The notes: a model not told the origin generated them from the letters alone. A stretch of DNA of 39,603 nucleotides from Penium margaritaceum (GCA_023375785.1 SZWC01015230.1:18668-58270), one strand, 5' to 3'. Shown: positions 1 through 9,468, counted from the stretch's first letter. Program-made: numbers and translations.

Positions 1-52
1 AGCGTCTGCAGCAGCACCATCAGCAGCAACAGCGGCGGCCCCAACGACCCCC

Positions 53-109
53 ACTGCTGACGTTAGCATCCCGCTGCTGACGTCACTGCTGACATCACTG
101 CTGACGTCA
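53..109 (+). repeat. Short array of CTGCTGACGTCA-like units with CRE/bZIP palindromes
   Basis: Four units resembling CTGCTGACGTCA lie upstream of gag, three of them at a 12-bp spacing. They contain TGACGTTA (58-65), TGACGTCA (78-85), TGACATCA (90-97) and TGACGTCA (102-109). TGACGTCA is the classical bZIP (TGA/CREB) palindrome. The location in the leader before gag would suit an internal enhancer, which is inference. A chance CAG/CTG-rich expansion is the alternative. Confidence 0.5.
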
Positions 110-234
110 TCAACAAAGAAGGAAAAAAAAGGGGGGGGGAGAAAGGGAAGGGGGAAAACCCAAGGGGTGGGTAGAACTCCCACCACCCCTGCTGTTATCA
201 GCAAAGACAAAAAAAAAACAAGGGACACCACACC

Positions 235-340
235 ATGGAAGGTAGCCCAAGTGGGGAGGGGTCCTCCTCTGTTGGGGGGACCCCTACCCCTCCTTTCTTG
301 CAGCGCCTGCAGCAGCAGCAGCAGCAGCAATAGTAGCAGC

Positions 341-379
<39 letters not shown>

Positions 380-1911
380 AGCAACAGCAGCAGCAGCTAC
401 AACAGTAGCAGCAGCAGCCGCCGCCGCCGCTGCAGCAGCAGCAGCAGTAGCCACAATAGTTGCAGCCCACTGGTGTCGTCGGCGGCAATCCTGACCCCCT
501 CGCTGCTCTTCAGCAATAGCTCGCCGCCTTGACGCAGCAGCTTGCAGCGCTACAGCCCGTAGCCGCCCGGACTGCCACAAGTGGTCTACCGTCGTTCGTC
601 CCTCCAGGGCACGCCAGCCCAGCTGTGTCTGTTGCCACGTACTATCTGGCACAGCAGCAGTCTCAGCGCCAGCGGCAGACAGTCACTTCCGTCCTTGGCC
701 CCACTCCGGGTGCTGGCCGTAGGTAGAAGGACTTTGAGACGCCGCCGCCGCCACTTCAGGCCGGCGAGCAGTTCCGGAGTTGGGAGCTCAGCTTCCGGAT
801 CTGGGCGCAGGGTGAGGGCCTGTGGGCATACTACACCCTCCCTTACGACCCCACCCATGCCGACCAGTTGTATGACGCTGGTCGTGCCCTTGTCCCAGTC
901 GCCCCTCCAACTTCCCGCCTGGCCTTAGAGCCTTTCCTCGACGACGTCACGGCTGGCGACATCCCAGACCCTGCAGCCGCCTGGCACGTCCTCACTAGGC
1001 CCCATCGCCTGTCCAGCGACGCTGAGATCAGCCGTCTGCTCCGGGAGTTCAACTCCCTGCACATGGGGGAGACCAAGACGGTCACTGCCTACTGGCAACG
1101 GGCGGAGGACATCCTCTGTCGTCTCGGCACATCTGCTCCGCCCCCTCTGTCTGCGCTCCTCACCATAAAGCGCGGCGCCACTAGCAACTACGCAGACATC
1201 TTTGAACACTACCCCCAGGACGTCCTCTCCACCATGGCGACCCAGGGCACCCTCATGCCCTGGGCATACGAGCTCTTCTTCCGCATTGAGGAAGCTCGCC
1301 AGGAGTCCCAGCTCCATCGTACGGAGGCGCTTGCATCCCCTGCCGTCGCCTCCCCTGCTGTCGCCTCCCCTGCCGTTCCCTCCGTGGCCGTCGCCTCCCG
1401 CGGCGCAGCAGCCTCATCGTCGTCGGGGAAGAAGAAGAAGAACCGGAACAAGAAAGGCAAGGGTCAGCCGCAGCAGCAGCAGCAGCAGTCGTCGACCGGG
1501 TCCAGCGGTGGTGGATCGATCTGCCACAACTGTGGTCAGCCCGGGCACGGGTGGTACACGTGCCCTCTCCCGACGGACGAGGCGCGCGTCATCGCTACCA
1601 TGCGGCGCCAGCGGGAGCGCCGCCTCGCCTCTGCCGCCGTCACCGCTGCTGGCCTGACCACTTTGACCTCGTCCAGCGGCTCTGCCACTCCGGCAGCTCC
1701 GCCTGTCCCGCAGACACCCGCGCCGCAACAGTACAACCCGCAGCGGTCGGCGCCACCGCTCCCTTCACCGGCGCAGCCCTCCTACTACCCGGGCTCCGGC
1801 GCTGTCACTCCGCACTCCGTCTACACTCCCGGGCCCTCCTCCCGTGAGCGTCAGCTGGAGCAGTTCATCGCTCTCCAGCTCGGCCTGCCTCGCCCTCCTC
1901 CCCAGGGAAGT
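235..1911 (+). pseudogene. gag: Copia-1 Gag (nucleocapsid), interrupted by nine in-frame TAG codons
   Basis: Gag packages element RNA into cytoplasmic virus-like particles. I start it at ATG 235 because the context CACCATGGA is close to an ideal Kozak sequence and the frame runs into the recognisable gag. The N-terminus is Ser/Gly/Pro-rich and is followed by a polyglutamine tract (301-519). From about 727 comes a tryptophan-containing UBN2/retrotran-gag-like domain (residues such as FRSWELSF, WHVLT, YWQRAEDIL). A Lys-rich basic patch and polyQ follow at about 1430-1490. An intact CX2CX4HX4C knuckle (CHNCGQPGHGWYTC) lies at about 1522-1563, before a Pro/Ser-rich tail. In-frame TAGs lie at 331, 334, 352, 379, 406, 448, 457, 517 and 724; there is no TAA or TGA. 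Without readthrough or reassignment only the part after 724 is an open frame, and it has no good ATG at its start. Confidence 0.8.
301..519 (+). repeat. CAG/CAA/TAG trinucleotide tract (polyglutamine frame)
   Basis: In the gag frame this tract is mostly CAG. It also holds CAA (328, 382, 400, 454, 514) and TAG (331, 334, 352, 379, 406, 448, 457, 517), plus a short CCG run (418-429). Each TAG differs from CAG by one C-to-T change and each CAA by one G-to-A change. TAA, which needs both changes, is absent. Confidence 0.9.
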
Positions 1912-2004
1912 GTGAGTTGCATCACCTCCTGCTCTCCTGCCTAGCCCTGCATAACTGAGATTGAGCTGCGGTCGTGTCCCGTTTCCTTGTCTGTCTCGTC
2001 GTAG
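1912..2004 (+). other. Candidate 93-nt spliceosomal intron at the gag-pol junction
   Basis: The segment begins GTGAGT (1912-1917). It contains a branch-point-like ATAACTGAG at about 1951-1959, then a pyrimidine-rich run, and ends in CGTAG (2004). The length is exactly 31 codons and the boundaries are phase 0, so removing it preserves frame. It contains two in-frame TAGs (1942 and 2002), so unspliced RNA would end after Gag and spliced RNA would continue into Pol. The peptide it would encode is Cys-rich and unlike its flanks. The signals are seen directly; splicing is inferred. Confidence 0.55.
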
Positions 2005-5000
2005 CCCGTGATCTCCTCTGCCCCTCTCCTTGATGATGTTGCTTGGCTTGACAATTGGCAGTCCCGTTTTGCGCCTCCGTCCACCGCGTCGGCGTCCCTC
2101 GCCTGCTGCCATGTGACCGTTAGCGATCTAGCGACCCCGGTCCAGGACCCTGCTGAGACCTGGATCATCGACTCCGGGGCCACGCATCACATGACGGCCT
2201 CTCGTGAGGCCTTCAGTATGCTCGGTCCCGTCGGCGATGTCTCCGGTGTCCGGACGGGCTCCGGACAGGTGTTACCTGTCCGTGGTGTTGGCGTCGTTTG
2301 TTTTCGTGGTCCTGCCGGTGACGTCTTTCTGACCGATGTCCTCTTCGTCCCTGGTCTCGAGCTCAGCCTCTTGTCCGTGACCGCCCTTGACCGCATGAGC
2401 ATGGATGTTGTGCACTCGCGTGGTGTTGGCACTGTGTCGTTTCGTCCGTCTGGTCTTGTCGTCCTGCACGCCACTGCCCGTGGCAACCTGTGGCATGTTC
2501 CTCGTCTCTCCTCTTCTTCTCCCGTCTCCTCCTCGTCGGCCGCCACAGGCCATGTGCTCGTCACCAGCACGCTTTCTCCTCAACACACCCGCCTCTTGCA
2601 CCGCCGCCTCTGCCACGTCCACTCTGCCGCTGTGGATAGCATGCTTCGCACCCAGCCTGCCTCGGGCCTTGACCCGGAGACTTTCCCTCTCCCGTGCCCC
2701 ACAGAGTGCATTGACTGCGCTCAGGGGAAGATGCACCGGTCCACGTACCCCTTGTCTGCCTCCCGTGCATCCGCCCCTCTCGACCTTGTCCACTCGGATG
2801 TCATGGGCCCTCTCCCCACCGAGTCGGTCGGCGAGCATGGCCGCTATGTCCTCACCTTCACGGACAACTACTCTCGCTATCGCTGGGTCTTGTGTCTTAG
2901 ACAGAAGAGCGATGTCGCCCAGGCCATCCAGGACTAGCTTGTCCTCGCAGAGTGCGCGTGTGGCCGCTCCCTTCGCCGCTTTCGCTCCAATCACGGTGGC
3001 GAGTACATGGGTGAGGCCACGACTTTCCTCGCCTCACGCGGGATCCACCACGAGACTTCGGCGCCCTACACACCCGCCCAGAACGGTGTCTCCGAGCGGT
3101 GGAACCGGACCATGGCCGACGCCGTCCGCACCATGCGTGTCAAGTCCGGTCTCTCCAAGGGCTTCTACTTTGAAGCCATGGCCTACATGACCTGGGTCTA
3201 GAACCGGATTCCCCACGGTCCCCTTCCCCGTCAGTCCACGCCGTACCAACATTGGTGCGGTCAGCGCGCTGACCTCCGCCCCGCTCGTGTCTGGGGTTGT
3301 GTTGCCATTGTGTGGCTGCCCGCCCCACAGCAGGGCGGCAAGCTCGCCCCCCGTAGCCGTCCCTGCACCTTCCTCCGTGTCTCTCGTCAGTCCAAAGCTT
3401 GGCGCTTCTGGGACCCCTCCCGGCACTGCATCGTCGAATCCCGGGATGCCCTCTTCTTTGAGGACCTGTTTCCTCGCGATCTCATTCGCTCCGAGTCGTC
3501 TGTGTCTATCCCGTCGCATGGGGGAGTGGTGAGTCCGTCCTCCGTCCTACCGCGTCCGGGTGACACATTCTTCGGTCCCTCTGAGCCGGCTGCCCCAGTC
3601 GCGTCCGCTGGTCCCTCCGGGCCGGTTGCCCCAGTCGCGTCCGCCGGTCCCTCCAGGCCAGCTGCCCCAGTCGCGTCCGCTGGTCCCTCCGGGCCAGCGT
3701 CCCCAGTCGCGTCCGCTGGTCCCTCCGGGCCAGCTTCCCCAGTCGTGTCCGCTGGTCCCTCCGGGCCAGCTTCCCCAGTCGCGTCCGCTGGTCCCTCCGG
3801 GCCAGCTTCCCCAGTCGCGTCTGCTGGTCCCTCCGGGCCAGCTTCCCCAGTCGCGTCCGCTGGTCCCTCCGGGCCAGCTGCCCCAGTCACGTCCGCTCGT
3901 CCCTCCGGGCCAGCTGCCCCAGTCGCGTCTGCTGGTCCCTCCGGGCCGGCAGCCCCCGTCGTGTCCGCTGATCTCTCTGGGCCGACAGCCCCAGTCGCCT
4001 CCACTGGCCCATCAGACTCAGCGCCGTCGCACGCCTTGCCACGCTACATACGTGGCCCCGGCGGCAGCCTCCGACCCAGGCCGTCGGTGATCGTGCAGAC
4101 CGTCCCACCGCGCTCGGTAGCGTCTCGACCCCCTGTGGCTCCCCGTGCCTCCTCCACTCCCACGGTGGTGAGTGGGGACCCTGGCACCAAGGCCCTGGGC
4201 CTGACCACATTGGCCATCATCGCAGATCTGCACCCGGGCTCCGCATTGGGCTACGCCATGCTCCATCACGAGCATCGGCACGCTGTCGTGGCTGCCCTGG
4301 CGCGCATCCCACCTGGGGCGCGAGAGGCACACGCTCTCTCAGTCCGCTCCACAGCACGCCCGGAGGACCCAGCCACCTTGCACGAGGCACGAGCCTCTCC
4401 TGAGGCCGCACACTGGGATGCTACCTGCGCCGATGAGCTAGCTGCTATCCGACAGCACCACGTGTACGACCTCGTCGACCTTCCTCCAGGTCGGAAGGCC
4501 ATCGGCGCCAAGTGGGTCTTTCGGCGCAAGTGGAAACCCGACGGGTCCTTGGACAAGTACAAGGCCTGCCTCACTGCAAAGGGGTTTGCCCAGGTCCCTA
4601 GGGTGGACTATGACCAGATCTTCGCCCCAGTTGGCCGGTTCTCCACCAGCGTGGCTCTCTTCAGCCTGGTCGCCCAGCATGGGTGGGAGCTGCATCAGAT
4701 GGATGTGAGCAACGCCTTTCTCCATGGTTCACTAGAGGGTGAGGAGCTTTACATGGTGCAGCCACCAGGCTTGGACGATGGCACCGGGAGAGTGTGGCGA
4801 CTGCGTAAGGCCCTCTATGGCCTGAATCAATCGCCTCGTTGCTGGAACCAGGATATCAGCAGCACGCTCCTTCGTGGTGGGCTCCAGCGCAGCACCGCGG
4901 ACCCTGCACTGTTTGTCAATCCGCGAGGCCAGACCTTCGCTGTTGTTCTGGTGTACGTCGACGACCTCCTCGTTGCGTCGCCAGACTCGGCCGCCATCCA

Positions 5001-5309
5001 GCGCGTCAAGGACCTGTTGCACGCTACCTACCAGATGAAGGATCTTGGGTCTGCCCGAGTCTTCCTGGGCATGGAGCTCGAGCATGATCGCTCCCAGGGC
5101 ATCCTCCATGTCCATCAGGCTGCTTATGTGCAGACTCTGTCCACTCGCTTCGCCGAGGACCTGCCACTCGTGCCGAGCGCATCCTCACCCATGTCGCCCG
5201 ATGGCCAGGTGAAGCTGAAGAGTCCTGACCCAGCTGTTGTGGGGGAGCCAGTTAACGTGACCACGTACCTGCGAGTCATCGGGTCACTGATGTTCCTGGC
5301 GACGACGAC
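2005..5309 (+). pseudogene. pol: Copia-1 Pol: protease, integrase and reverse transcriptase, two in-frame TAGs
   Basis: This is the Ty1/copia polyprotein in the same frame as gag. The retropepsin motif DSGA is at 2170-2181 in the context WIIDSGATHHM. The GAG-pre-integrase region follows (HRRLCH, then CIDCAQGK). The integrase core has HSDVMGPLP, FTDNYSRY, SNHGGEY and GVSERWNRT. The second catalytic Asp is Asn (AAT 2989-2991), which should abolish strand transfer. A Pro/Ser/Ala repeat linker (3583-4014) separates integrase from RT. RT runs from about 4440 with KWVFRRKWKPDGS, QMDVSNAFLHG and the catalytic YVDD at 4954-4965. In-frame TAGs occur at 2935-2937 and 3199-3201, with no TAA or TGA. The frame is lost at the N gap that follows. 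Confidence 0.9.
3583..4014 (+). repeat. Coding minisatellite, 12 copies of a 36-bp unit
   Basis: Twelve tandem 36-bp units encode a 12-residue module close to GPASPVASAGPS. The first units (EPAAPVASAGPS) and the last (GPTAPVASTGPS) are the most diverged. The array stays in frame and sits in the variable linker between integrase and reverse transcriptase. The predicted peptide is Pro/Ala/Ser/Gly-rich and probably disordered. The central units are nearly identical, which suggests recent slippage or unequal exchange. Confidence 0.95.
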
Positions 5310-5312
5310 NNN
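5310..5312. other. Three-N assembly gap hiding missing pol sequence
   Basis: The frame shifts across these Ns. The normal stretch between the FLATT motif and the RNase H YTDSDW motif is absent. In the related Copia-3 copy the corresponding interval is roughly 8858-8988, about 130 bp. The three Ns are therefore best read as a gap of unknown size and not as three bases. Confidence 0.75.
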
Positions 5313-5782
5313 CTGTTGTCGCAGTGGGCTACACCGACAGCGACTGGGCCGGCAGTCCGGACGGTAAGAGTCGCACAGGCTGGATCTTTCTGATTGGCGG
5401 CACGGCTGTGTCCTGGCGCAGTGGCAAGCAGGGGTGCATTGCACGCAGCACTGCTGAGGCTGAGTACGTGGCTCTTGGATCAGGCGCGTGTGAAAGTGTG
5501 TGGTTGCGTTGTCTGTTGTCCGAGTTGCGTCAGTCCGTCCCATCCATCACGTTACATTGTGACAATGAGAGTGCCATGGCCATCGCCGACAATGACGGCA
5601 TGCATCACACACGCACAAAGCACATCAACGTTGAGTATCACTATGTGCGTTCATTGTTGCATGACGGCAGCATCAGTATCGTGTGGGTTGAGACAGCACG
5701 GCACTTGGCTGACTTCCTGACCAAGGCACTGAAGCGCGACTCGTTCAAGAAGGCTGTGAGTTCGGTCGGCGTACGTCCTTGA
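5313..5782 (+). pseudogene. pol: Copia-1 RNase H domain and Pol C-terminus
   Basis: This is the copia-type RNase H, which degrades genomic RNA in the RNA:DNA hybrid during reverse transcription. Motifs in order are GYTDSDWAGSPDGKSRTG, SWRSGKQGCIARSTAEAEYVAL, LHCDNESAM, HTRTKHINVEYHYVR and LADFLTKAL. The acidic residues of the YTDSDW, AEAEY and CDN motifs are present. The frame differs from upstream only because of the N gap. It ends at TGA 5780-5782, whereas every upstream interruption is TAG. No internal stop is present in this part. Confidence 0.9.
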
Positions 5783-5884
5783 GTGGCTCTCTCTTTTTCT
5801 CTGCCTGCGTCTCTGCATGCCCTGGGGGAGTCTGGACGTTGACCGTGTCCCTGTCCGTCCATGTGCACTACACCTGTGAGTCAT

Positions 5885-5891
5885 GGGGGAG
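5885..5891 (+). promoter_or_regulatory. Polypurine tract of Copia-1
   Basis: GGGGGAG lies immediately before TGTTGG, the usual arrangement for plus-strand DNA priming at the 3' LTR boundary. A second similar tract (CTGGGGGAGTCTGG) lies about 60 bp upstream and could be a decoy or older tract. Confidence 0.7.
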
Positions 5892-6600
5892 TGTTGGTTT
5901 TTTCGCATCTCTCATTGTGCTCTGTTGTGTCCTCCCGGCTTGTGTACATCGGCGTGCAGATGACTGAAGGCGAGACTCGACGCTGATGGAGTGTCGTCCG
6001 GTGGAGCCGACGCACGCTGAGATCTTCTCGCAGTTCGCTGGAGCCTCCTCTCTCCGGCGACGCGCTCAGCTCCATCGGCAGGCCTCCTCGGCGGTCATGC
6101 TGCCGGCTGTCATTGACACCGCAGTTGCTACTTGCATGCGTCCAGCGCGTCCCATCGCGTCTGCATCTTCATGCACTGCCTAGGGTCCCAGTTGCATGTT
6201 GCATGGCCCTATTTGGCAGCATAAACCATTGTGGGCACTATCTAGATTTAGGCTGCCATAACTCCTCGCTACTATTTTTCTAGCAGATTCTGACCGCACG
6301 GCTGCGTTCGCAGCGTCGATATTATGGTATGATCCGGTTTTCAGGCAAAACGGACAACGCCCGGATTTTGGGCTGTCGGCTGCCTGGCAGGCCTCACCGA
6401 GAAAACCTGCCAGCCTGAACTGAGCTATTTTCTGATTGGCTGATGAACTGAGTAACAAGCTCTACAGAGCTGGGGGGGGGCCTAGAACTTGGAGGGGTCT
6501 CCCATTGTTGTTCACTCTTCATTCCTAATCAGTCACTTACAGTTTTCAGCTGCTTTCTGACGCTAACACTTGCGCGCGCATTTCTGAGTAACAAACCCAG
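5892..6600 (+). repeat. Probable 3' LTR of Copia-1 (end uncertain)
   Basis: It starts TGTTGG directly after the polypurine tract and 109 bp after the pol stop. The 5' LTR is not in the window, so the end cannot be set by alignment; 6600 is a guess. A G run at about 6471-6480 and pyrimidine-rich sequence around 6500 lie inside. No coding region is seen. Confidence 0.5.
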
Positions 6601-7044
6601 AGCTTCCAGACGTAGACTCTAGAGCAGCAGACTGAGGGGGAAGCTGACTTATGCAACGAGCGTGGAAGCCCGCACGCTGCATCAACAATGCTGCTGCCCC
6701 AACCTGCTGCCTAGGCATTTCCTTTTAAAACTCTATCAACCATGCATGGGTGAACTAGGTGGCTAGAATGTACAGTACATGTCACAGAAGAAGAAACGCA
6801 GCTGCTGGAGCACCATCGGGGTAAATTGAGAAACTCTCACTACACAATACCATCTCACTCTCCAACAGCTCAAAGCCCATACACCAAGTACGGTGCATGA
6901 TATACAATGTGACAGATGGAACTCCAAACGGTAGGGAAACAGTTTGAGTCGGTTGTAGGACTGACATGGTGGGGATGTCCCCAACTCACCCAAACGCGCG
7001 CTTCAGCGCAGTTGCACGGTTAAGCATGAGTAGTGCGGCCTACG

Positions 7045-7178
7045 CCACATGGGTGGAGCTATGGACCGTCCACAAGCTCTAGCCTGTGGACGGTTGGACG
7101 GGATGGCTTCCGGATTGGAGACCCTCAAGCACTGCGGTTTCAACCTAGTCGACCAAGGATTCCTTCCTAATCTAGTTA
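7045..7178 (+). repeat. 5' LTR remnant of Copia-3
   Basis: It shares GGAGACCCTCAA, CAAGCAYTGC and CCAAGGATTC blocks, in the same order, with 9706-9822. A third related copy lies at 12018-12105. Its right edge abuts a PBS-like site, as expected for a 5' LTR. It is strongly diverged and the left end is not defined. Confidence 0.5.
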
Positions 7179-7180
7179 AT

Positions 7181-7192
7181 TGGTATGAGAAC
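7181..7192 (+). promoter_or_regulatory. tRNA-iMet-type primer-binding site of Copia-3
   Basis: TGGTATGAGAAC matches the common plant LTR-retrotransposon PBS TGGTATCAGAGC at 10 of 12 positions. That motif is complementary to the 3' end of initiator tRNA-Met. It directly follows the LTR-like repeat. Confidence 0.5.
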
Positions 7193-7703
7193 ATCGCAAT
7201 CCGGGCTAGATGTGGAGATAACAAGGGCGGCTCCCTCCGAGGCACGTGGCGGGGGAGTGTTTATTGTGCACCCGTTTGTACTTGTGTCGACGATGAATAA
7301 GGTGACCCTCCAGCAGTTGTCCATGCCTATGCATGTGAGGTCGAGTGCAAAGTGGGTCCTCAACGAAGATGCAGGTGAAGCCTTCATGTTGGATATCTGA
7401 AGGCAGCCGTGAGCTTCCGACTTTATCCGTTTTTCTTGTTCTTGCCACAAGAGATAGCACTACAACATTATGAATAGGTTGAGCCACTTTGGGCTCTTGT
7501 AAGCCGCCCCTTCTTGAGCATGTCCATGTAGTGGCATCCGAGCATCCAGCATCTACTGCACTTGTGCCTCCTGTCGTGGCCGCAACAGAGAAGTCCGCTT
7601 ATGTTGACTCCTATTCACGAGCATTCGGTGGTCTTCTACGCCCACATCCACCCATTTTCTAGTGCTTAACCTTGAACCTATGGCCAGATCGTCACTTGGC
7701 ACC

Positions 7704-8460
7704 TTCTCGGTAGTGAGTGGTGAGGCAAGCACCAAGGTGCTCAGCCTCTGTATTTCGAGGAGCCAGAGACATGAGTCTCCACAGACACCTGCAGGCTATG
7801 CCTTGCTACAACACGAGTACCTATGTGCTCACAATGCAGCCGTTCTATGGGCTGTTGGTGAGCCTATGGCCTTAGCTATGACGCACAGACTCCGCATCTC
7901 CCCTATCGGTACACAAGCACCTGAGCCCACCACTCCTGGACATACTCATTCTTGGCCTGACATTGCTTGCTGGAAGGTGGCCATGGTTGAGGAGCTTAAC
8001 ACCGTGCATGATCAATGTGCTTTTGAGCTCGTTCATCTCCCACCGGATAGGAAGGCCGTTCAAGCAGGATGTGTTTTTCGTGTGAAGATGAAGCCGGATG
8101 GATTCAGTGAGCACTACAAGGCCCAATTCGTGGTCAAAGGGTACTCGCAGGAGTACGGGATGGACTGTGATGCCACATTTTAACTAGTTGGATGCTTTGA
8201 CACAGCGGGTGTACTGCTCGACTTGGCTGCTCAGCATAACTACATGAAGTTCATCAGCTGAATTTGAACAATGCTTTCCTCCACAGGTAGTGCGATGAAG
8301 AGATTTGTGTAGTCTTGCTGCCTGCCGGTGAAGGAACCTCCAAGGTGTGCCGACTTTGCAAAGCCTTGTGCGAATTGATGCAGTCCACGCTATTGGAACA
8401 TAGGGATTCGCCCAACGACTGAGTGTGTGGGCTACATGAGGTGACTCTAATCCTTCACTC
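7704..8460 (+). pseudogene. pol: Copia-3 RT N-terminal half, broken
   Basis: The remnant aligns with Copia-1 from its pre-RT linker (VVSGEASTKVLSL; AGYALLQHEY) into RT (FELVHLPPDRKAVQAG, KMKPDGFSEHYKAQFVVKG). It hits TAA at 8181-8183 where Copia-1 continues into APVGRF. After this the frame is scrambled: LDLAAQHNYMK, then out-of-frame traces of the NNAFLH and KALC motifs. TAA, TGA and frameshifts are all present, unlike the TAG-only pattern of Copia-1. This is a dead copy. Confidence 0.75.
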
Positions 8461-9468
8461 TTCGTGAGTGTTGTATCTGCACCTTCTATCACGGTGCTTG
8501 TGTATGTGGACGACCTCTTGATTATGTTGCCTGAAATGGCAACTTTTTGGAAGGTGAATGACCTGCTTCAGCCCTCGTATAAGATGAATGATCTAGGACT
8601 AGTTGAGATTTTTTTGGGGATGCAGGTCGTTCACGATCGCGAGCGTGGGATCCTCCACATCCAGTTGGAGAGATGTATCCAGACCCTGGGGGAGTGTTTT
8701 TTGGATCTGTTTTCCACACTACCGAACGCCTCTACTCCCATAACTCCAGATGAACAGAAGAATTTGAGGGCATTAGACCCTGTTGCCTTGGGGGATTCCA
8801 CGGACCTTAAACTTGCACCTCATCGGCTCACTGATACACCTGGTCACTACCACTCGCATTCATGGTGAATCTTCTTGCCCAGTTCTCAGAGACGTCGCGT
8901 GCACTTCACGTAGAGACAGCTGTTTGTGTCTTGTGGTACGTGCTCATAACACCTTGTCATGGTTTGGTTTTCAGCACACATCCGTCGTTGGTTGTGTCTG
9001 GGTTTGCCGACAGCGGTTGGGCTTGGGGCCCCAACGGTCAGAGTTGGACAGGGTATGTTTTCCTCCTTGGAAGCACTGCCATTTCTTGGCGGACTGGAAA
9101 GCGGGGATGCCTGGCTCGTAGCATAGCAGAGGCAGAGAACGTCAGAGGCTCGTGGAATTTGGGGCTACTGCATGTCTGGTTGCAGCGCTTGTTTCGTGAG
9201 TGGTTGCGACAACCAGCTGGTTACATTGTGTTGCATTGTGATAGTCGCGGTGTTTGTGACATGGGCACAAATGATGGTGTGTTCCATGCACGCACAAAGC
9301 ATGGAGCTCTCGGGTATCACTTTGTGCGTGGCCTGTGTGAGCAAGGACAGGTGGAAATCATGTGGATCGGCACCAGGCATCAGCTAGCCAAATTATTGGC
9401 TTAGGCCCTGGGACGTGACTTATTCACGAATGCAGTTTCAACTTTTGGTTTAGGTGATCTCCCTTGAT
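8461..9468 (+). pseudogene. pol: Copia-3 RT C-terminal half and RNase H, broken
   Basis: RT motif YVDD is at 8503-8514, followed by YKMNDLGLVEIFLGMQV and NASTPITP. The frame then shifts near 8860 into the tether and RNase H: FADSGWAWGPNGQSWTG, SWRTGKRGCLARSIAEAE and HARTKHGALGYHFVRG. A TAG at 9402-9404 replaces the conserved Lys of the TKAL motif, and the sequence ends at TGA near 9468. At least one frameshift separates the two domains. The copy supplies the region missing from the Copia-1 gap. Confidence 0.75.

Larger units (their letters stand above)
1..6600 (+). mobile_element. Copia-1: Ty1/copia LTR retrotransposon, 5' LTR outside window
   Basis: The domain order is gag with a CCHC zinc knuckle, aspartic protease, GAG-pre-integrase and integrase, reverse transcriptase, then RNase H. 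Integrase before RT is diagnostic of Ty1/copia. All domains read on the plus strand, and gag through RT share one frame. No 5' LTR or primer-binding site is recognisable before the gag ATG at 235, so the left end probably lies upstream of the window. A purine tract followed by TGTTGG at 5892 marks the probable start of the 3' LTR. Its end is not defined, so 6600 is approximate. The element is GC-rich compared with the AT-rich middle of the window. It is interrupted only by TAG codons and a 3-N gap. Confidence 0.9.

Noticed and set aside
198..652. Open frames on both strands across the CAG tract (poly-Ser, poly-Ala, poly-Cys)
   Set aside because: They are shadow readings of a trinucleotide repeat; only the frame continuous with gag is credible.
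3387..4090. Alternative open frames over the 36-bp minisatellite (both strands)
   Set aside because: A 36-bp repeat without stops is open in several frames by construction. Only the frame joined to pol is supported.
8684..8702. GGGGGAGTGTTTT within Copia-3, resembling a polypurine/LTR junction
   Set aside because: It lies inside the RT-to-RNase H coding remnant and aligns with Copia-1 coding sequence, so it is chance similarity.
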